Of a stretch of DNA of 64,000 bases, positions 43,450 to 53,464 are shown in pieces (position 1 is the stretch's first letter; each line of letters begins with the position of its first letter). This DNA comes from an uncultured Eubacteriales bacterium. GTDB lineage: Bacteria; Bacillota; Clostridia; Peptostreptococcales; Anaerovoracaceae. Under the pieces are notes generated by a model. That model saw only the letters and a program-made list of their open reading frames with translations. It was not told the DNA's origin and did not search any database. The position numbers and the translations under genes are program-made. Where the stretch lies: assembly GCA_902776285.1 (NCBI GenBank), contig CACYPK010000011.1:1-64000 (forward strand). Direction: 5' to 3'.

Positions 43450-44709
43450 ATGAACGGATATCTGATTGCAATAATAATACTTACTTTATGCTCAACATTT
43501 TTCTCGGCTACCGAGACGGCTTTTTCGTCCGCAAATAAGATCAAGCTTAAGAATCTTGCCGCGGACGATAACAAGAGGGCGGCGCACGCGCTTACGCTGT
43601 GCGAGGACTTCGACAAGCTGATCACGGCGGTGCTGGTGGGCAACACCATCTCGAACATCTCCATGACTTCGGTCGCTACGGTGTACGGGATCAATACCTG
43701 GGGCGCCAGGATAGGTCCGACTATCGCGACCGTCATGGTCACCCTTCTTGTTCTTGTGCTGGGCGAGATATCGCCTAAGATACTTGCCAGAGAGTACGCT
43801 GAGGAGGTCGCGCTCTTCCTTACGCCTTTCGTCAGGGCGCTCATATTGATACTGACTCCGCTGACATTCATCTTCAACGGACTCAAGGTACTCCTGAAGA
43901 AGGTGTTCGGAAAGAACGATGAGCCTGAGTTCAGCGAGGACGAGCTTCTGACGATAGTCGAAGAGGCAGAGGCAGGCGGCGCCATCGGCGAGGAGCAGAG
44001 CGAGCTTATCGCGAACGCGATAGAGTTCAACGACATCGAGGCCATAGACATACTCACTCCGAGGGTCGACATCGTTGCGATCGAAAGAGGCACTCCTGTG
44101 GCGGAGATAAAAGAGGTCTTCAAGAAGTCTGGCCTTTCCAGGCTTCCTGTGTATGAGGACGATCTGGATAACATAATCGGCGTCATCAACCTGAAGGATC
44201 TATACAACAACAACGTCCGCAGCATAAAGGACACTGAAAAGATCATAAAGCCGGTCGCTTACGTGGCCGAGACCCTCAAGGCGGCGGTCCTTCTCAGAAG
44301 GATGCAGGCCAAGAGGACGCATATCGCCATAGTAGTGGACGAGTACGGCGGCACCACGGGCCTTGTAACGCTCGAGGACATAATAGAGGAGATAGTCGGC
44401 GACATCTACGACGAGCACGATGCCGTGACTTCAAGAGATGTAAGGTCTGCGGGCAATGACACTTACATGGTCGCCGGCGGCGCGAATCTTGAGGATTTCT
44501 TTGATATGTTCGACGAGGAGATAGAGGCCGATGCCACGACAGTCAACGGCTGGGTGATGATAGAGCTCGACCGTTTGCCTAAGGCGGGCGACGAGTTCGA
44601 TTACGAATCAAGACACAAAAAATTCCACGTCAAGGTCACCAAGGCCGATTCGAGGCGCGCTCTGATGACGCGCATCAGGGTCGAGGACAGGCCTGAAGAC
44701 GAAGATTAA
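43450..44709 (+). CDS. CNNM/CorC-type (hemolysin family) membrane protein
   Basis: The 419-residue protein has an N-terminal DUF21/CNNM membrane domain of about four helices, starting MNGYLIAIIILTLCSTFFSA-TETAF. A pair of CBS domains follows (ILTPRVDIVAIERG and GLSRLPVYEDDLDNIIGVIN, then HIAIVVDEYGGTTGLVTLED), then a C-terminal CorC/HlyC domain. Related proteins affect Mg2+ or Co2+ export and are often called hemolysins without proof. I place the start at the ATG at 43450; the open frame extends into the inverted-repeat region without a binding site. It precedes secA. Confidence 0.9.
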   Translation: MNGYLIAIIILTLCSTFFSATETAFSSANKIKLKNLAADDNKRAAHALTLCEDFDKLITAVLVGNTISNISMTSVATVYGINTWGARIGPTIATVMVTLLVLVLGEISPKILAREYAEEVALFLTPFVRALILILTPLTFIFNGLKVLLKKVFGKNDEPEFSEDELLTIVEEAEAGGAIGEEQSELIANAIEFNDIEAIDILTPRVDIVAIERGTPVAEIKEVFKKSGLSRLPVYEDDLDNIIGVINLKDLYNNNVRSIKDTEKIIKPVAYVAETLKAAVLLRRMQAKRTHIAIVVDEYGGTTGLVTLEDIIEEIVGDIYDEHDAVTSRDVRSAGNDTYMVAGGANLEDFFDMFDEEIEADATTVNGWVMIELDRLPKAGDEFDYESRHKKFHVKVTKADSRRALMTRIRVEDRPEDED

Positions 44710-44730
44710 AGCGAAAGGAATGTACAGACA

Positions 44731-47502
44731 ATGGGTTTAATGGAAAAGATCTTCGGCGACCTCAACGTCAAGGAGGTCAGGAAGATCGAAAAGATCGTAG
44801 ACGTAATAGAGTCATACGATGAACAGATGCAGCAGCTCTCGGACGATGAACTGAGAGCCAAGACGGATGAATTCAAGGGCAGACTGGCAGAAGGCGAGAC
44901 TCTCGACGACCTGCTGCCGGAGGCTTTCGCCGTATGCCGCGAAGCCGCGTGGCGGTCCCTGGGCATGAAACACTTCAGGGTGCAGCTCATCGGAGGAGTC
45001 GTGCTCCATCAGGGGCGTATCTCCGAGATGAAGACAGGTGAAGGTAAGACACTGGTGGCGACGCTGCCTGCCTATCTGAACGCGCTCGAAGGGCGCGGCG
45101 TGCACGTGGTCACGGTCAACGACTACCTGGCCAAGCGTGACGCCGAGTGGATGGGCAAGCTGTACTCGTTCCTGGGTCTCAAGGTCGGTTGCGTGATCCA
45201 CGCGGTCGAGGGCAGGGCCAGGCACGATCAGTATATGGCGGACATCACTTACGGCACAAACAACGAGTTCGGCTTTGACTACCTGCGCGACAACATGGTC
45301 ACGTACAAGGAAGAGCTCACTCAGAGAGAACTCAACTACGCGATCGTCGACGAGGTGGACTCGATCCTGATCGACGAGGCCAGGACGCCGCTCATCATTT
45401 CGGGCAGGGGCGTCGACTCGAGCGTGATGTACCGCAATGCCAACGCCTTCGTAAAGACCCTGAACGCGGAGGAAGACTACAAGGTAGAAGAGAAGGACAA
45501 CCAGGTGTCGCTCACAGACGAGGGAGTGAAGCTCTGCGAGGACTACTTCAAGATCGACAACTTCTCAGATCCTGACAACATGGAGCTCAACCACTACGTT
45601 CACCAGGCTCTGCGCGCCAATTACCTGATGAAGAGGGACGTCGACTACATCGTCAAGGACGGCGAGATCCTCATCGTAGATGAGTTCACGGGACGTCTGA
45701 TGTACGGAAGACGCTTCAGCAACGGTCTGCACCAGGCCATCGAGGCTAAGGAAGGCGTAAAGGTGAGGTCCGAGTCCAGGACTCTCGCTACCATCACGCT
45801 GCAGAACTACTTCAGGATGTACAACAAGCTGGCCGGCATGACCGGAACAGCCAAGACAGAAGAAGATGAGTTCCGCGACATATACAACATGGACGTAGTA
45901 GTAATACCGACCAACATGCCGGTCATAAGAGATGACAGGGATGACGCGGTATACGCCCACCAGAAGGCCAAGTATAAAGCGATCGTCAACAGGGTCGTCG
46001 AGGCCCACGCGACCGGACAGCCTGTGCTGGTTGGTACCATCTCGATCGAGATATCCGAACTCATAAGCGACATGCTCAAAAAGCGCGGCGTGAAGCACAA
46101 CGTACTGAACGCCAAGCACCACGAGCAGGAGGCCGAGATAGTAGCCGAAGCCGGAAGGCTCGGAGCCGTGACCATCGCCACCAACATGGCCGGCCGTGGT
46201 ACGGATATCATACTGGGCGGCAACCCGGAATTCGAGGCGCGCAAGCAGATGAGAAAGGAAGGCTATACGCCTGAGCAGATCTCGTTCGCGACGGGCTTTG
46301 AGAAATCCGACGATCCTGAGATGAATGAGGCAAGAGAGCATTTCCACGCTCTGCACGAACAGATCAAGGCGGAGCGCGCTCCTGAGCAGCAACAGGTGAG
46401 AGAACTCGGAGGTCTCTGCATAGTCGGTACCGAGCGCCACGAATCGAGGCGTATCGACAACCAGCTCAGAGGACGTTCCGGACGTCAGGGCGACCCGGGC
46501 AACACGCAGTTCTTCATCGCTCTCGAGGACGACCTCATGAGACTCTTCGGCGGTGACAGGATGCAGAACGTGCTGGCAAGGGTCGGCATGGATGAGGATG
46601 AACCGCTCGAGGCGGGCATGCTGTCAAGGTCAATAGAAGGAGCCCAGAAGAAAGTCGAGGGCAAGAACTTCAGCATCCGTAAATACGTACTGCAGTATGA
46701 CAACGTCATGAACAAGCAGCGTGAGATAATCTACGGTCAGCGCCGCATGGTTCTGGACGGCGAAGATGTTTCCGGCTACATAAAGAACATGGCTTACGAA
46801 CTGATAGACGGCACCGTAGACCCGGTCCTGATGGAATCCAAGTACTCCGAAGAGTGGGATATGCAGAGGATAATCGACGGACTGTCCCAGATAGCTCCTG
46901 CTTTCAGAGACAGGTTCAAGCCGGACGAAGATTACATGAAAGGCATCACCGAAGAGCAGCTGAAGGATGACATCAGGCAGATATTCGACGATCTTTACAC
47001 TGAGAAGGAAGCCGAGATAGGCAGCGAGCAGATGAGAGAAGTTGAGCGCATGATCCTGCTGAGGGTCGTGGACAACCGCTGGATGGATCACATCGACGCG
47101 ATGGATCAGCTGAAGGAAGGTATCGGACTGCGCGGCATAGGCCAGCAGGATCCGGCAGTAGCCTACGCTCAGGAAGGTTTCGCCATGTTCGACGAGATGA
47201 TTGCGGACATCAGGGAAGAGACAGTCAAGTTCTGCTATAACGTGACAGTCACCACAAAGACCGAGAGGCGCAACGTGGTGAGCGGAAATACGTCCGCTGC
47301 AAAGGAAGAATACAAGGACGACACCGCGGCTCAGCAGTCCCGCGGAGCGAGGGGCGGAGCCATGCCGGCGGCCGCGCCTAAGGCCGACAAGACGGGCAAG
47401 CAGGAGACTGTAAGAAGAGATACGCCTAAAGTGGGCAGGAACGATCCTTGCCCATGCGGATCCGGCAAAAAATACAAGAACTGCTGCGGCCGCATGAATT
47501 AA
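44731..47502 (+). CDS. secA: Protein translocase ATPase SecA
   Basis: The 923-residue motor drives preproteins through SecYEG. Walker A is [11 protein letters not shown], and the [19 protein letters not shown] and [13 protein letters not shown] blocks are present. The C-terminus ends with the zinc-binding SEC-C motif [19 protein letters not shown], separated by a variable linker. AAAGGAATG precedes the ATG. In many Firmicutes secA is next to prfB; here six genes separate them. Confidence 0.99.
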   Translation: MGLMEKIFGDLNVKEVRKIEKIVDVIESYDEQMQQLSDDELRAKTDEFKGRLAEGETLDDLLPEAFAVCREAAWRSLGMKHFRVQLIGGVVLHQGRISEMKTGEGKTLVATLPAYLNALEGRGVHVVTVNDYLAKRDAEWMGKLYSFLGLKVGCVIHAVEGRARHDQYMADITYGTNNEFGFDYLRDNMVTYKEELTQRELNYAIVDEVDSILIDEARTPLIISGRGVDSSVMYRNANAFVKTLNAEEDYKVEEKDNQVSLTDEGVKLCEDYFKIDNFSDPDNMELNHYVHQALRANYLMKRDVDYIVKDGEILIVDEFTGRLMYGRRFSNGLHQAIEAKEGVKVRSESRTLATITLQNYFRMYNKLAGMTGTAKTEEDEFRDIYNMDVVVIPTNMPVIRDDRDDAVYAHQKAKYKAIVNRVVEAHATGQPVLVGTISIEISELISDMLKKRGVKHNVLNAKHHEQEAEIVAEAGRLGAVTIATNMAGRGTDIILGGNPEFEARKQMRKEGYTPEQISFATGFEKSDDPEMNEAREHFHALHEQIKAERAPEQQQVRELGGLCIVGTERHESRRIDNQLRGRSGRQGDPGNTQFFIALEDDLMRLFGGDRMQNVLARVGMDEDEPLEAGMLSRSIEGAQKKVEGKNFSIRKYVLQYDNVMNKQREIIYGQRRMVLDGEDVSGYIKNMAYELIDGTVDPVLMESKYSEEWDMQRIIDGLSQIAPAFRDRFKPDEDYMKGITEEQLKDDIRQIFDDLYTEKEAEIGSEQMREVERMILLRVVDNRWMDHIDAMDQLKEGIGLRGIGQQDPAVAYAQEGFAMFDEMIADIREETVKFCYNVTVTTKTERRNVVSGNTSAAKEEYKDDTAAQQSRGARGGAMPAAAPKADKTGKQETVRRDTPKVGRNDPCPCGSGKKYKNCCGRMN

Positions 47503-47549
47503 AGGCCGCAAATACTCCGAAGCTACATCTGTTTTGAAAGGAGAATGAG

Positions 47550-47831
47550 ATGCTTACGTTTGTTATTATTCTGGTAGTGGTGATCGCCATATTCTTCGCG
47601 GTCACGTACAACTCGCTGACCAAGGACAAGAACCGCATAGAGCTTGCAGAGGTAGAACTCCGCAAGTACGAAGAGGCCGGTGATCCGAAGGACATCGACA
47701 ACGCAAAGAAGTACTACAACGCGGTTCTTCGCGACTACAACAACAAGGTCGAGAGCTTCCCGACCAGCCTTGTGGCTAACATGTTCAACTTCCCTAAGAT
47801 GCACATAGAGGAATTCGACGAAGGCCTCTAA
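47550..47831 (+). CDS. Shortened LemA-like protein (93 aa)
   Basis: The protein has an N-terminal transmembrane helix (MLTFVIILVVVIAIFFAVTY), then NSLTKDKNRIELAEVELRKYEE, then NAKKYYNAVLRDYNNKVESFPTSLVANMFNFPKMHIEEF. The first and last parts correspond to the start and end of LemA (about 185 residues), whose central helices, about 90 residues, are missing without disruption of the frame. AAAGGAG precedes the ATG. It is followed by the DUF2207 gene, the usual partner of lemA. It is either a natural minimal form or a deletion derivative that kept its frame. Confidence 0.75.
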   Translation: MLTFVIILVVVIAIFFAVTYNSLTKDKNRIELAEVELRKYEEAGDPKDIDNAKKYYNAVLRDYNNKVESFPTSLVANMFNFPKMHIEEFDEGL

Positions 47832-47874
47832 ACAACATCCTCACCATACATAAAGACACCGGAAGGAGATTCTT

Positions 47875-49803
47875 ATGTACAGAGTCAAGATAAAGAGAGC
47901 TGCGGCGGTTGCCGGCATACTCGCGATCCTGGCAGCGATGATATCCTTTACATCGCCTCAGGCGCACGCGACCGACAACACGATGGCCACTCTCAATTAC
48001 AACGTGGATGTCGAAGTTGCAAAGGACAATTCATATGATTTCCATGAGCATCTCGACATGTATTACGTCACGGCCCACCACGGCATCTACAGATACATCC
48101 CTATGCAGGGACAGAAGATCCGCAACATAAAGGTGCCGGGATACAACTACGAGACTTACACACAGTCAGGCTATGAGGTCGTCAAGATCGGAAGCGGCAG
48201 TTACACGCTCACCGGCGAGAATCCTTACGACATCTACTACAAAATCGCGATGTATGAGGACGAAAACAGCGAGAAGGACATGCTGCTGCTCAACCTGATC
48301 CCGACTGACTGGGAGACGGACATAATGTCCAGCAAGTGCACCGTCACGCTTCCGAAGGAGGCCGACCTCAGTAAGGCCAAGGTCTTCTCGGGTTCGTACG
48401 GTACAGCAAGCAACGAGGACAACGCCGTCATGGAGACGGGGGCCGACGGAAAGACGATCACGATCACCGCGTCCGATATCCCTGCGCATCACGGCATCAC
48501 CCTTCAGCTTGAGCTTCCTCAGGGCTACTGGGAAGGCGCTCCTCAGTTCGGCAAGGTGAGCATCGCGCAGATGCTTCTCTTCCTGCTCGGACCGGTTGGA
48601 GCTTTCCTGCTGTGGTTCTTATTCGGCAGGGACAAGGATATGGTCAAGACACTCGAGTTCTATCCTCCGGATGATCTGACTCCGGGAGAGATCGGTTATC
48701 TGGTGGACGGCAAGGCCGACAGGCAGGACGTCATATCCTCCATCGTCTGGCTTGCGGACAAGGGCTATATAGAGATAGAAGAACTCGACAGAAAGAAGTT
48801 CAAGTTCATCGCCATTCAGGAGCCGGGCGCGGAAGTGCCTTATTACATCAGGCTGATCTATGACGGGATATTCCCGGGGACCAGCAGGGAGAGGTCTACG
48901 GCGCAGATCGGTTCTTCGACAACATTCGGCAAGAAGTTCCTCAAGTCAAAAGACGCTCTCGCGGATATGTTCAAGGGCAGTCAGGCCATTACAAGACCTG
49001 ATTCCGTGATGGCAAGATGGGCCTGCACGATCGCGGCCATGGTGCCTGCGGCAGCCTTTGTCACATGGGGCAGCATCAACGGAGACGAGATGGGTGTTTT
49101 CGGATTTGGCTGGGCGGCATTCCATATACTGGTTTCGATCAGACTGATGTGCTCGGTATATGACACCATACGCTCTACATCCAAGATCAAGACGGTGCTG
49201 AAGAGCTTAGGAGCCATATGGTTCTTCACTGTCGGCGTGGCAATGCTGCCTCTGTTATCCGACGCGCTTTCAATACTGTCAAGACCTAAGGCGCTGGCGG
49301 TCATCTGCTATCTGTTCGTAGGAACGCTGGTCAGCATGTTCTTCGCGGTCATCGCGATCGCCAAGACAGACCAGTACACCGACCTGCTGGGCAGAGTGCT
49401 CGGATTCAGAGACTTCATAAGGACGGCCGAGATAGACAAGCTCAACGAGCTGGTCGAAGAAGACCCACAGTATTTCTACCACGTCATGCCTTACGCTTAC
49501 GTGTTCGGTCTTTCCAACAAGTGGATCAAGAACTTTGAGGATCTGCCTGTCACAGCTCCGAACTGGTACCGCGGACCGCGTGACTTCGATCGCTTCGATT
49601 ACTACATGATGGGCCGCATGATGAGCGACTGCAGCTCCAGCGTGAGCAACAACATCGTCATACCGCACGCTTCATCGGGTGGCTCCGGCGGAGGCTGGAG
49701 TTCCGGCGGAGGCGGCGGAAGCAGTTGGAGCGGCGGTGGCGGCTTCAGCGGCGGCGGTTTCAGCGGCGGCGGTGCCGGAGGCGGCGGAGGCGGCGGCTGG
49801 TAA
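47875..49803 (+). CDS. DUF2207 membrane protein
   Basis: The 642-residue protein has a signal peptide (cleavage near AHA, residue 33) and an extracytoplasmic DUF2207 domain that starts NYNVDVEVAKDNSYDFHEHL. A transmembrane segment near 237-253 and a cytoplasmic domain follow, then further membrane helices around 385-515. The Gly/Ser-rich C-terminal tail (SSGGGGGSSWSGGGGFSGGG) is typical for the family. Function is unknown; co-occurrence with LemA is well known. GGAAGGAG precedes the ATG, 43 bases after the LemA-like gene. Confidence 0.88.
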   Translation: MYRVKIKRAAAVAGILAILAAMISFTSPQAHATDNTMATLNYNVDVEVAKDNSYDFHEHLDMYYVTAHHGIYRYIPMQGQKIRNIKVPGYNYETYTQSGYEVVKIGSGSYTLTGENPYDIYYKIAMYEDENSEKDMLLLNLIPTDWETDIMSSKCTVTLPKEADLSKAKVFSGSYGTASNEDNAVMETGADGKTITITASDIPAHHGITLQLELPQGYWEGAPQFGKVSIAQMLLFLLGPVGAFLLWFLFGRDKDMVKTLEFYPPDDLTPGEIGYLVDGKADRQDVISSIVWLADKGYIEIEELDRKKFKFIAIQEPGAEVPYYIRLIYDGIFPGTSRERSTAQIGSSTTFGKKFLKSKDALADMFKGSQAITRPDSVMARWACTIAAMVPAAAFVTWGSINGDEMGVFGFGWAAFHILVSIRLMCSVYDTIRSTSKIKTVLKSLGAIWFFTVGVAMLPLLSDALSILSRPKALAVICYLFVGTLVSMFFAVIAIAKTDQYTDLLGRVLGFRDFIRTAEIDKLNELVEEDPQYFYHVMPYAYVFGLSNKWIKNFEDLPVTAPNWYRGPRDFDRFDYYMMGRMMSDCSSSVSNNIVIPHASSGGSGGGWSSGGGGGSSWSGGGGFSGGGFSGGGAGGGGGGGW

Positions 49804-49818
49804 AGAGAACGGAGCGCT

Positions 49819-50520
49819 ATGCGAAACAAGATACTTATATTCGGCGACAGCATAACATACGGACAGCGGGATCTGGTTTTGGGAGGATGGACAAACCGTC
49901 TGAAACTGGATCTCGCAAATGACAGCTCCATCGCGAGCTGCCATGTCTTTAATATGGGAATTTCCGGGCAGACCTCCGGGGAGATCCTCGCGAGACTTGA
50001 CAGGGAATGCGAGGGGCGCGTCCTTCCTGACGCCAACAATATCATCATCCTGGCCTGCGGGATCAATGACACGCAGGTGAGCGGTGGGATCGTGCGCACA
50101 CCGGAAGAAGAGTTCGCGGGAAATGTGCGCGAGCTCATCAGGCACGCCAGAATGCATGCTTCTAAGGTGATATATCTGGGGCTCACGCCTGTCGATGAGA
50201 GCCGCACCAATCCTGTATGGTGGGACCGCAGCAAGAACTGGAAAAACGAGCTCATCATAAAGTATGACGGGATCATAGAGGCTGTCTGCAAAGAAGAGGA
50301 CGTACCGTATGTACATGTTTATGACAGCATTGATGAGAAAGGCAATGACGACGGACTGCATCCTTCCGCTGAAGGCCACCGCGTCATCAACGAGAAGATA
50401 AAGGAAGCAGTATACCGGAACCTCAAAAGGGAGAGGGTGCTCAAGGCCGCGGCAAGACCCGACAAAAGCGGCTTTTTCAAAAGGATGCTGCGCGTCCTCA
50501 GGAAAAGGGACAGGGCATGA
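49819..50520 (+). CDS. SGNH/GDSL-family hydrolase
   Basis: The 233-residue esterase-like enzyme has the nucleophile block ILIFGDSITYGQ (serine near residue 11), the oxyanion GIND segment in ILACGINDTQ, and the catalytic Asp/His block GLHPSAEGHRVI. Substrate is unknown. No signal peptide is visible, so it is cytoplasmic. Its final codons overlap the start of the HAD gene (ATGA). Confidence 0.9.
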   Translation: MRNKILIFGDSITYGQRDLVLGGWTNRLKLDLANDSSIASCHVFNMGISGQTSGEILARLDRECEGRVLPDANNIIILACGINDTQVSGGIVRTPEEEFAGNVRELIRHARMHASKVIYLGLTPVDESRTNPVWWDRSKNWKNELIIKYDGIIEAVCKEEDVPYVHVYDSIDEKGNDDGLHPSAEGHRVINEKIKEAVYRNLKRERVLKAAARPDKSGFFKRMLRVLRKRDRA

Positions 50521-51161
50521 AGAAATACATAATTTTCGATTTTGACGGAACCATCGCGAATACGAACAACATAATCATCGCGTCGTGGCAGTCGACTTTT
50601 GAACGTTATCTGGGGCATAAGCTCCCAGTGAGAGAGATAGAGGCGACCTTCGGCGAGACGCTTTACGATACTATCGCCAGGCTGATCCCCGGCGAGAACG
50701 TGGACGAAGTCGTGGCGCACTACAGAAACTATCAGGATACGCATCAGGAAGAATACAAGGTCTATATCTTTGAGGGCGTAAGGGAACTGATAGACGAACT
50801 GAAGGCGCGCGGATGCGGCATAGGCGTCGCGACATCCAGGACGGCAAACAGTTTCAACAAGTACATGCACGAACTGGGAATGGACGGGTACGTGGATGTG
50901 CTGGTGACCATGGAAGACGTGACACATCACAAGCCGCACCCGGAATCAGTCACAAAGGTTCTCGAGAGGTTCGGGGCTTCGCCGGAAGAAGCGATAATGA
51001 TAGGTGACACAAAGTATGACATAGGCTGCGCCAACAACGCGGACGTCGACAGCGTCCTGGTCGGCTGGAGCCATTATGTCGATGAAGAGGATATGGCGGC
51101 CGCCGGATTCGAGCCGACCTATCACCTGGATACACCTGACCAGCTGCTCGAATTAGTATGA
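50517..51161 (+). CDS. HAD-superfamily hydrolase (phosphoglycolate phosphatase-like)
   Basis: The 214-residue protein has HAD motif I FDFDGTIANTNNI, motif II around GVATSRTANSF, the lysine in HHKPHPESV and motif IV MIGDTKYDIGCANNA. The cap is of the helical C1 type, so it resembles phosphoglycolate phosphatase or PpaX. It overlaps the SGNH gene by four bases and is followed eight bases later by the sensor/transporter fusion gene. Confidence 0.9.
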   Translation: MKKYIIFDFDGTIANTNNIIIASWQSTFERYLGHKLPVREIEATFGETLYDTIARLIPGENVDEVVAHYRNYQDTHQEEYKVYIFEGVRELIDELKARGCGIGVATSRTANSFNKYMHELGMDGYVDVLVTMEDVTHHKPHPESVTKVLERFGASPEEAIMIGDTKYDIGCANNADVDSVLVGWSHYVDEEDMAAAGFEPTYHLDTPDQLLELV

Positions 51162-51168
51162 GGTATCG

Positions 51169-53451
51169 ATGGATCTGACGACTTTTTTACATGTAATATT
51201 TGAATCCGGCTTCGGTCTTTTCTGCGTGCTGGCTGCCATCTACCTGCATCTTTACAGTTTTGTGACGATCAAAACCAGGCGGGTGATAACAGCGGCTCTG
51301 CTGGTCAGCGCTTTTATAAACTTTGCGGATACTCTCGCGTATTTTTTCCGCGGAAGCACCACCCCTGCAGGATACGTCATGGTGAGGATCAGCAATTTCG
51401 CTGTGTTCGCGGGCATGTTAGCGCTGCTTGCCTTAGGCAGCCTGCTGCTTGACAGGGTGCTGGAAGAAACAGGAGCGGAAGAAGACAAGAAACTGAGCCA
51501 TGCCATATACGGCATATGCGCGGCAGGAATAGTGATGCTTGCCGCTTCCAGGATATTTGGATTCCTGTATTATTTCGATGAACAGAACAGATACCACCGG
51601 GAGAGCAGCTTCGTACTCCTGTCGTTGGTCGCGCTTGCCGGGATCATCCTGCTGATAGCGCGTACCGTAAGAGCGCGGGAGTCACTTAGCAGAGACAAGT
51701 TCATTGCTTTTATGGTCTTCTGGCTGCTGCCCGTACTGGGCGCTGTCACCCAGATATTCTATTACGGGATATCTCTTGCCAATATAGCAAATTCCATATC
51801 CATCATTCTGATGCTCGCAGTATATCTCCGCGAAGCGATCAGAGAGCTGACGATAAAAAAGAACTTCATACTCACGGCCGCGAGCATCGAAGGCATATCC
51901 GAAGAACTTGAAGGATTTTTTGAAAAGATCGGAACAGAGAGGCAGAACCGCATCAGGGTAAGATTCACAATAGAAGAAGCTCTGCTCAACACATGGCAGC
52001 ACTTCGGCGATCCGACGATGGTGAAGCTGACAGCCGGCGTAAAGTTCGGAAAACCATCGATCAGGATAGATCATGAGGGGGAGGCCTTCAACCCGTTCAG
52101 AAAAACAGGCGTCGCAGACACCGACTGGACCAGCAGGATGCTCTCATCCGCGGGACTCAGTCCTACGTACAGTTATTCCCACGGAAACAATACGATGAAG
52201 CTGTCGCTTGGCAGGCTGCAGGTCAATCCGGCAATCACGCTGCTGATCGCGATACTCTTCGGTCTGATATCCGGCACCGTCGCGATGATAGCTCTGACGC
52301 CGCAGGACGCGGCATTTGTCACCAACGACATTCTCGTGCCTGTATATGATCTCTGGAACCGCATCCTTTACAGCGTGTCCGCCCCGGCCATGCTCGTCAT
52401 AGTGATGTCCACCATGCTCGATACCCGCGAGGTATCAGAGCAAGGAGGCCGCTCAGGCCGCATAGTCGGCAGGTATTTCGCGGTGAGCCTTATTGTAGGA
52501 CTTGTTCCTATCGCTCTTGCGTCGCTGATAAACAGAGAAGCGTTCAGTTCGGAAGCGTTCACAAGAGACACCATGGCCGAGCTCATACAGAAGTTCTTCA
52601 GCATAATACCTGAGAACCTTCTGGATCCATTCATGGAGTTTAACACCGCTCAGCTGATCATGATGGGAATAGTACTGGCGTACGCGGTAATGGCTGTGGG
52701 ACAGCAGGCTAACGGTCTGGCCGCGTTCATAAAGCAGCTCTATCTCATAAGCACGCAGCTGGCTCAGTGGATAGCCTCCATAATGCCGCTGTTCACCATC
52801 TTCCTTACCGCGCAGCTGGTACTTGAAAACAACGCCGGCCTGCTTATAGGACTGGCCACGGTCATACCTTTCGCTCTCGCGGCGTCCATCGCCGTAGGAG
52901 TGTTCATACTTCTGTATGTGTGCGCCAGGATGAATGTCAGCGCCGGCCTGATCCTCAAAAAGCTGTGGCCTTCTTTCTGGCTGACTTTCAGGAGCGGACA
53001 GGTGGATGATTCATATGCGCTTGCCGAGACCTGCTGCCGCAAGGAACTCGGCATCCAGAAGATACTTACACAGAGACTCATGCCGCTTGGACTGGTACTG
53101 TACATGCCGATGAGCATGATCGGCATGATCTCATTCGTGATTTACGCGGCAGGCAGAAGCGGAATGCAGATAACTCCGGTATGGATGATAACCGCCATAG
53201 TATTCGCGCTGATACTTCTCGTAGCGGCTCCGCCTATACCCGGCATCAACCTGCTGTCATACGTTGTCATTATCGGACAGCTGGGTCTGGGCAAAGAATA
53301 TATTATTGCCGCGATGATATTCGATCTGATATTCAACCTGTTCGCGTCCGCGGCAAACCAGATGATGCTGCAGCTGGATCTGATACTCCAGGCGGACAGG
53401 GTCGGACTCTTAGACAGAAAAAAACTTGAGGAAGCAAAAACAGAACAATAA
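51169..53451 (+). CDS. Fusion: membrane sensor, GHKL-like ATPase domain and dicarboxylate/cation symporter
   Basis: The 760-residue protein has three parts. Residues 1-225 contain about seven transmembrane helices without similarity to transporters that I can see. Residues 230-350 look like a histidine-kinase-type (GHKL) ATPase fold, with an N-box-like FTIEEALLNTWQHF (E270, N274) and a G1-like IRIDHEGEAFNP (D301, G304), but without a phospho-acceptor His box. Residues 353-745 form a complete sodium:dicarboxylate symporter (SDF/DAACS) domain: an SGTVAMIAL start, VSAPAMLVIVMSTMLDTREV, then APPIPGINLLSYVVIIGQLG near the end. The usual symporter length fits the C-terminal 400 residues, so the front is an addition. 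It is preceded by the HAD gene (eight bases) and followed by prfB. Confidence 0.82.
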   Translation: MDLTTFLHVIFESGFGLFCVLAAIYLHLYSFVTIKTRRVITAALLVSAFINFADTLAYFFRGSTTPAGYVMVRISNFAVFAGMLALLALGSLLLDRVLEETGAEEDKKLSHAIYGICAAGIVMLAASRIFGFLYYFDEQNRYHRESSFVLLSLVALAGIILLIARTVRARESLSRDKFIAFMVFWLLPVLGAVTQIFYYGISLANIANSISIILMLAVYLREAIRELTIKKNFILTAASIEGISEELEGFFEKIGTERQNRIRVRFTIEEALLNTWQHFGDPTMVKLTAGVKFGKPSIRIDHEGEAFNPFRKTGVADTDWTSRMLSSAGLSPTYSYSHGNNTMKLSLGRLQVNPAITLLIAILFGLISGTVAMIALTPQDAAFVTNDILVPVYDLWNRILYSVSAPAMLVIVMSTMLDTREVSEQGGRSGRIVGRYFAVSLIVGLVPIALASLINREAFSSEAFTRDTMAELIQKFFSIIPENLLDPFMEFNTAQLIMMGIVLAYAVMAVGQQANGLAAFIKQLYLISTQLAQWIASIMPLFTIFLTAQLVLENNAGLLIGLATVIPFALAASIAVGVFILLYVCARMNVSAGLILKKLWPSFWLTFRSGQVDDSYALAETCCRKELGIQKILTQRLMPLGLVLYMPMSMIGMISFVIYAAGRSGMQITPVWMITAIVFALILLVAAPPIPGINLLSYVVIIGQLGLGKEYIIAAMIFDLIFNLFASAANQMMLQLDLILQADRVGLLDRKKLEEAKTEQ

Positions 53452-53464
53452 AAGCGGAGGGAAA

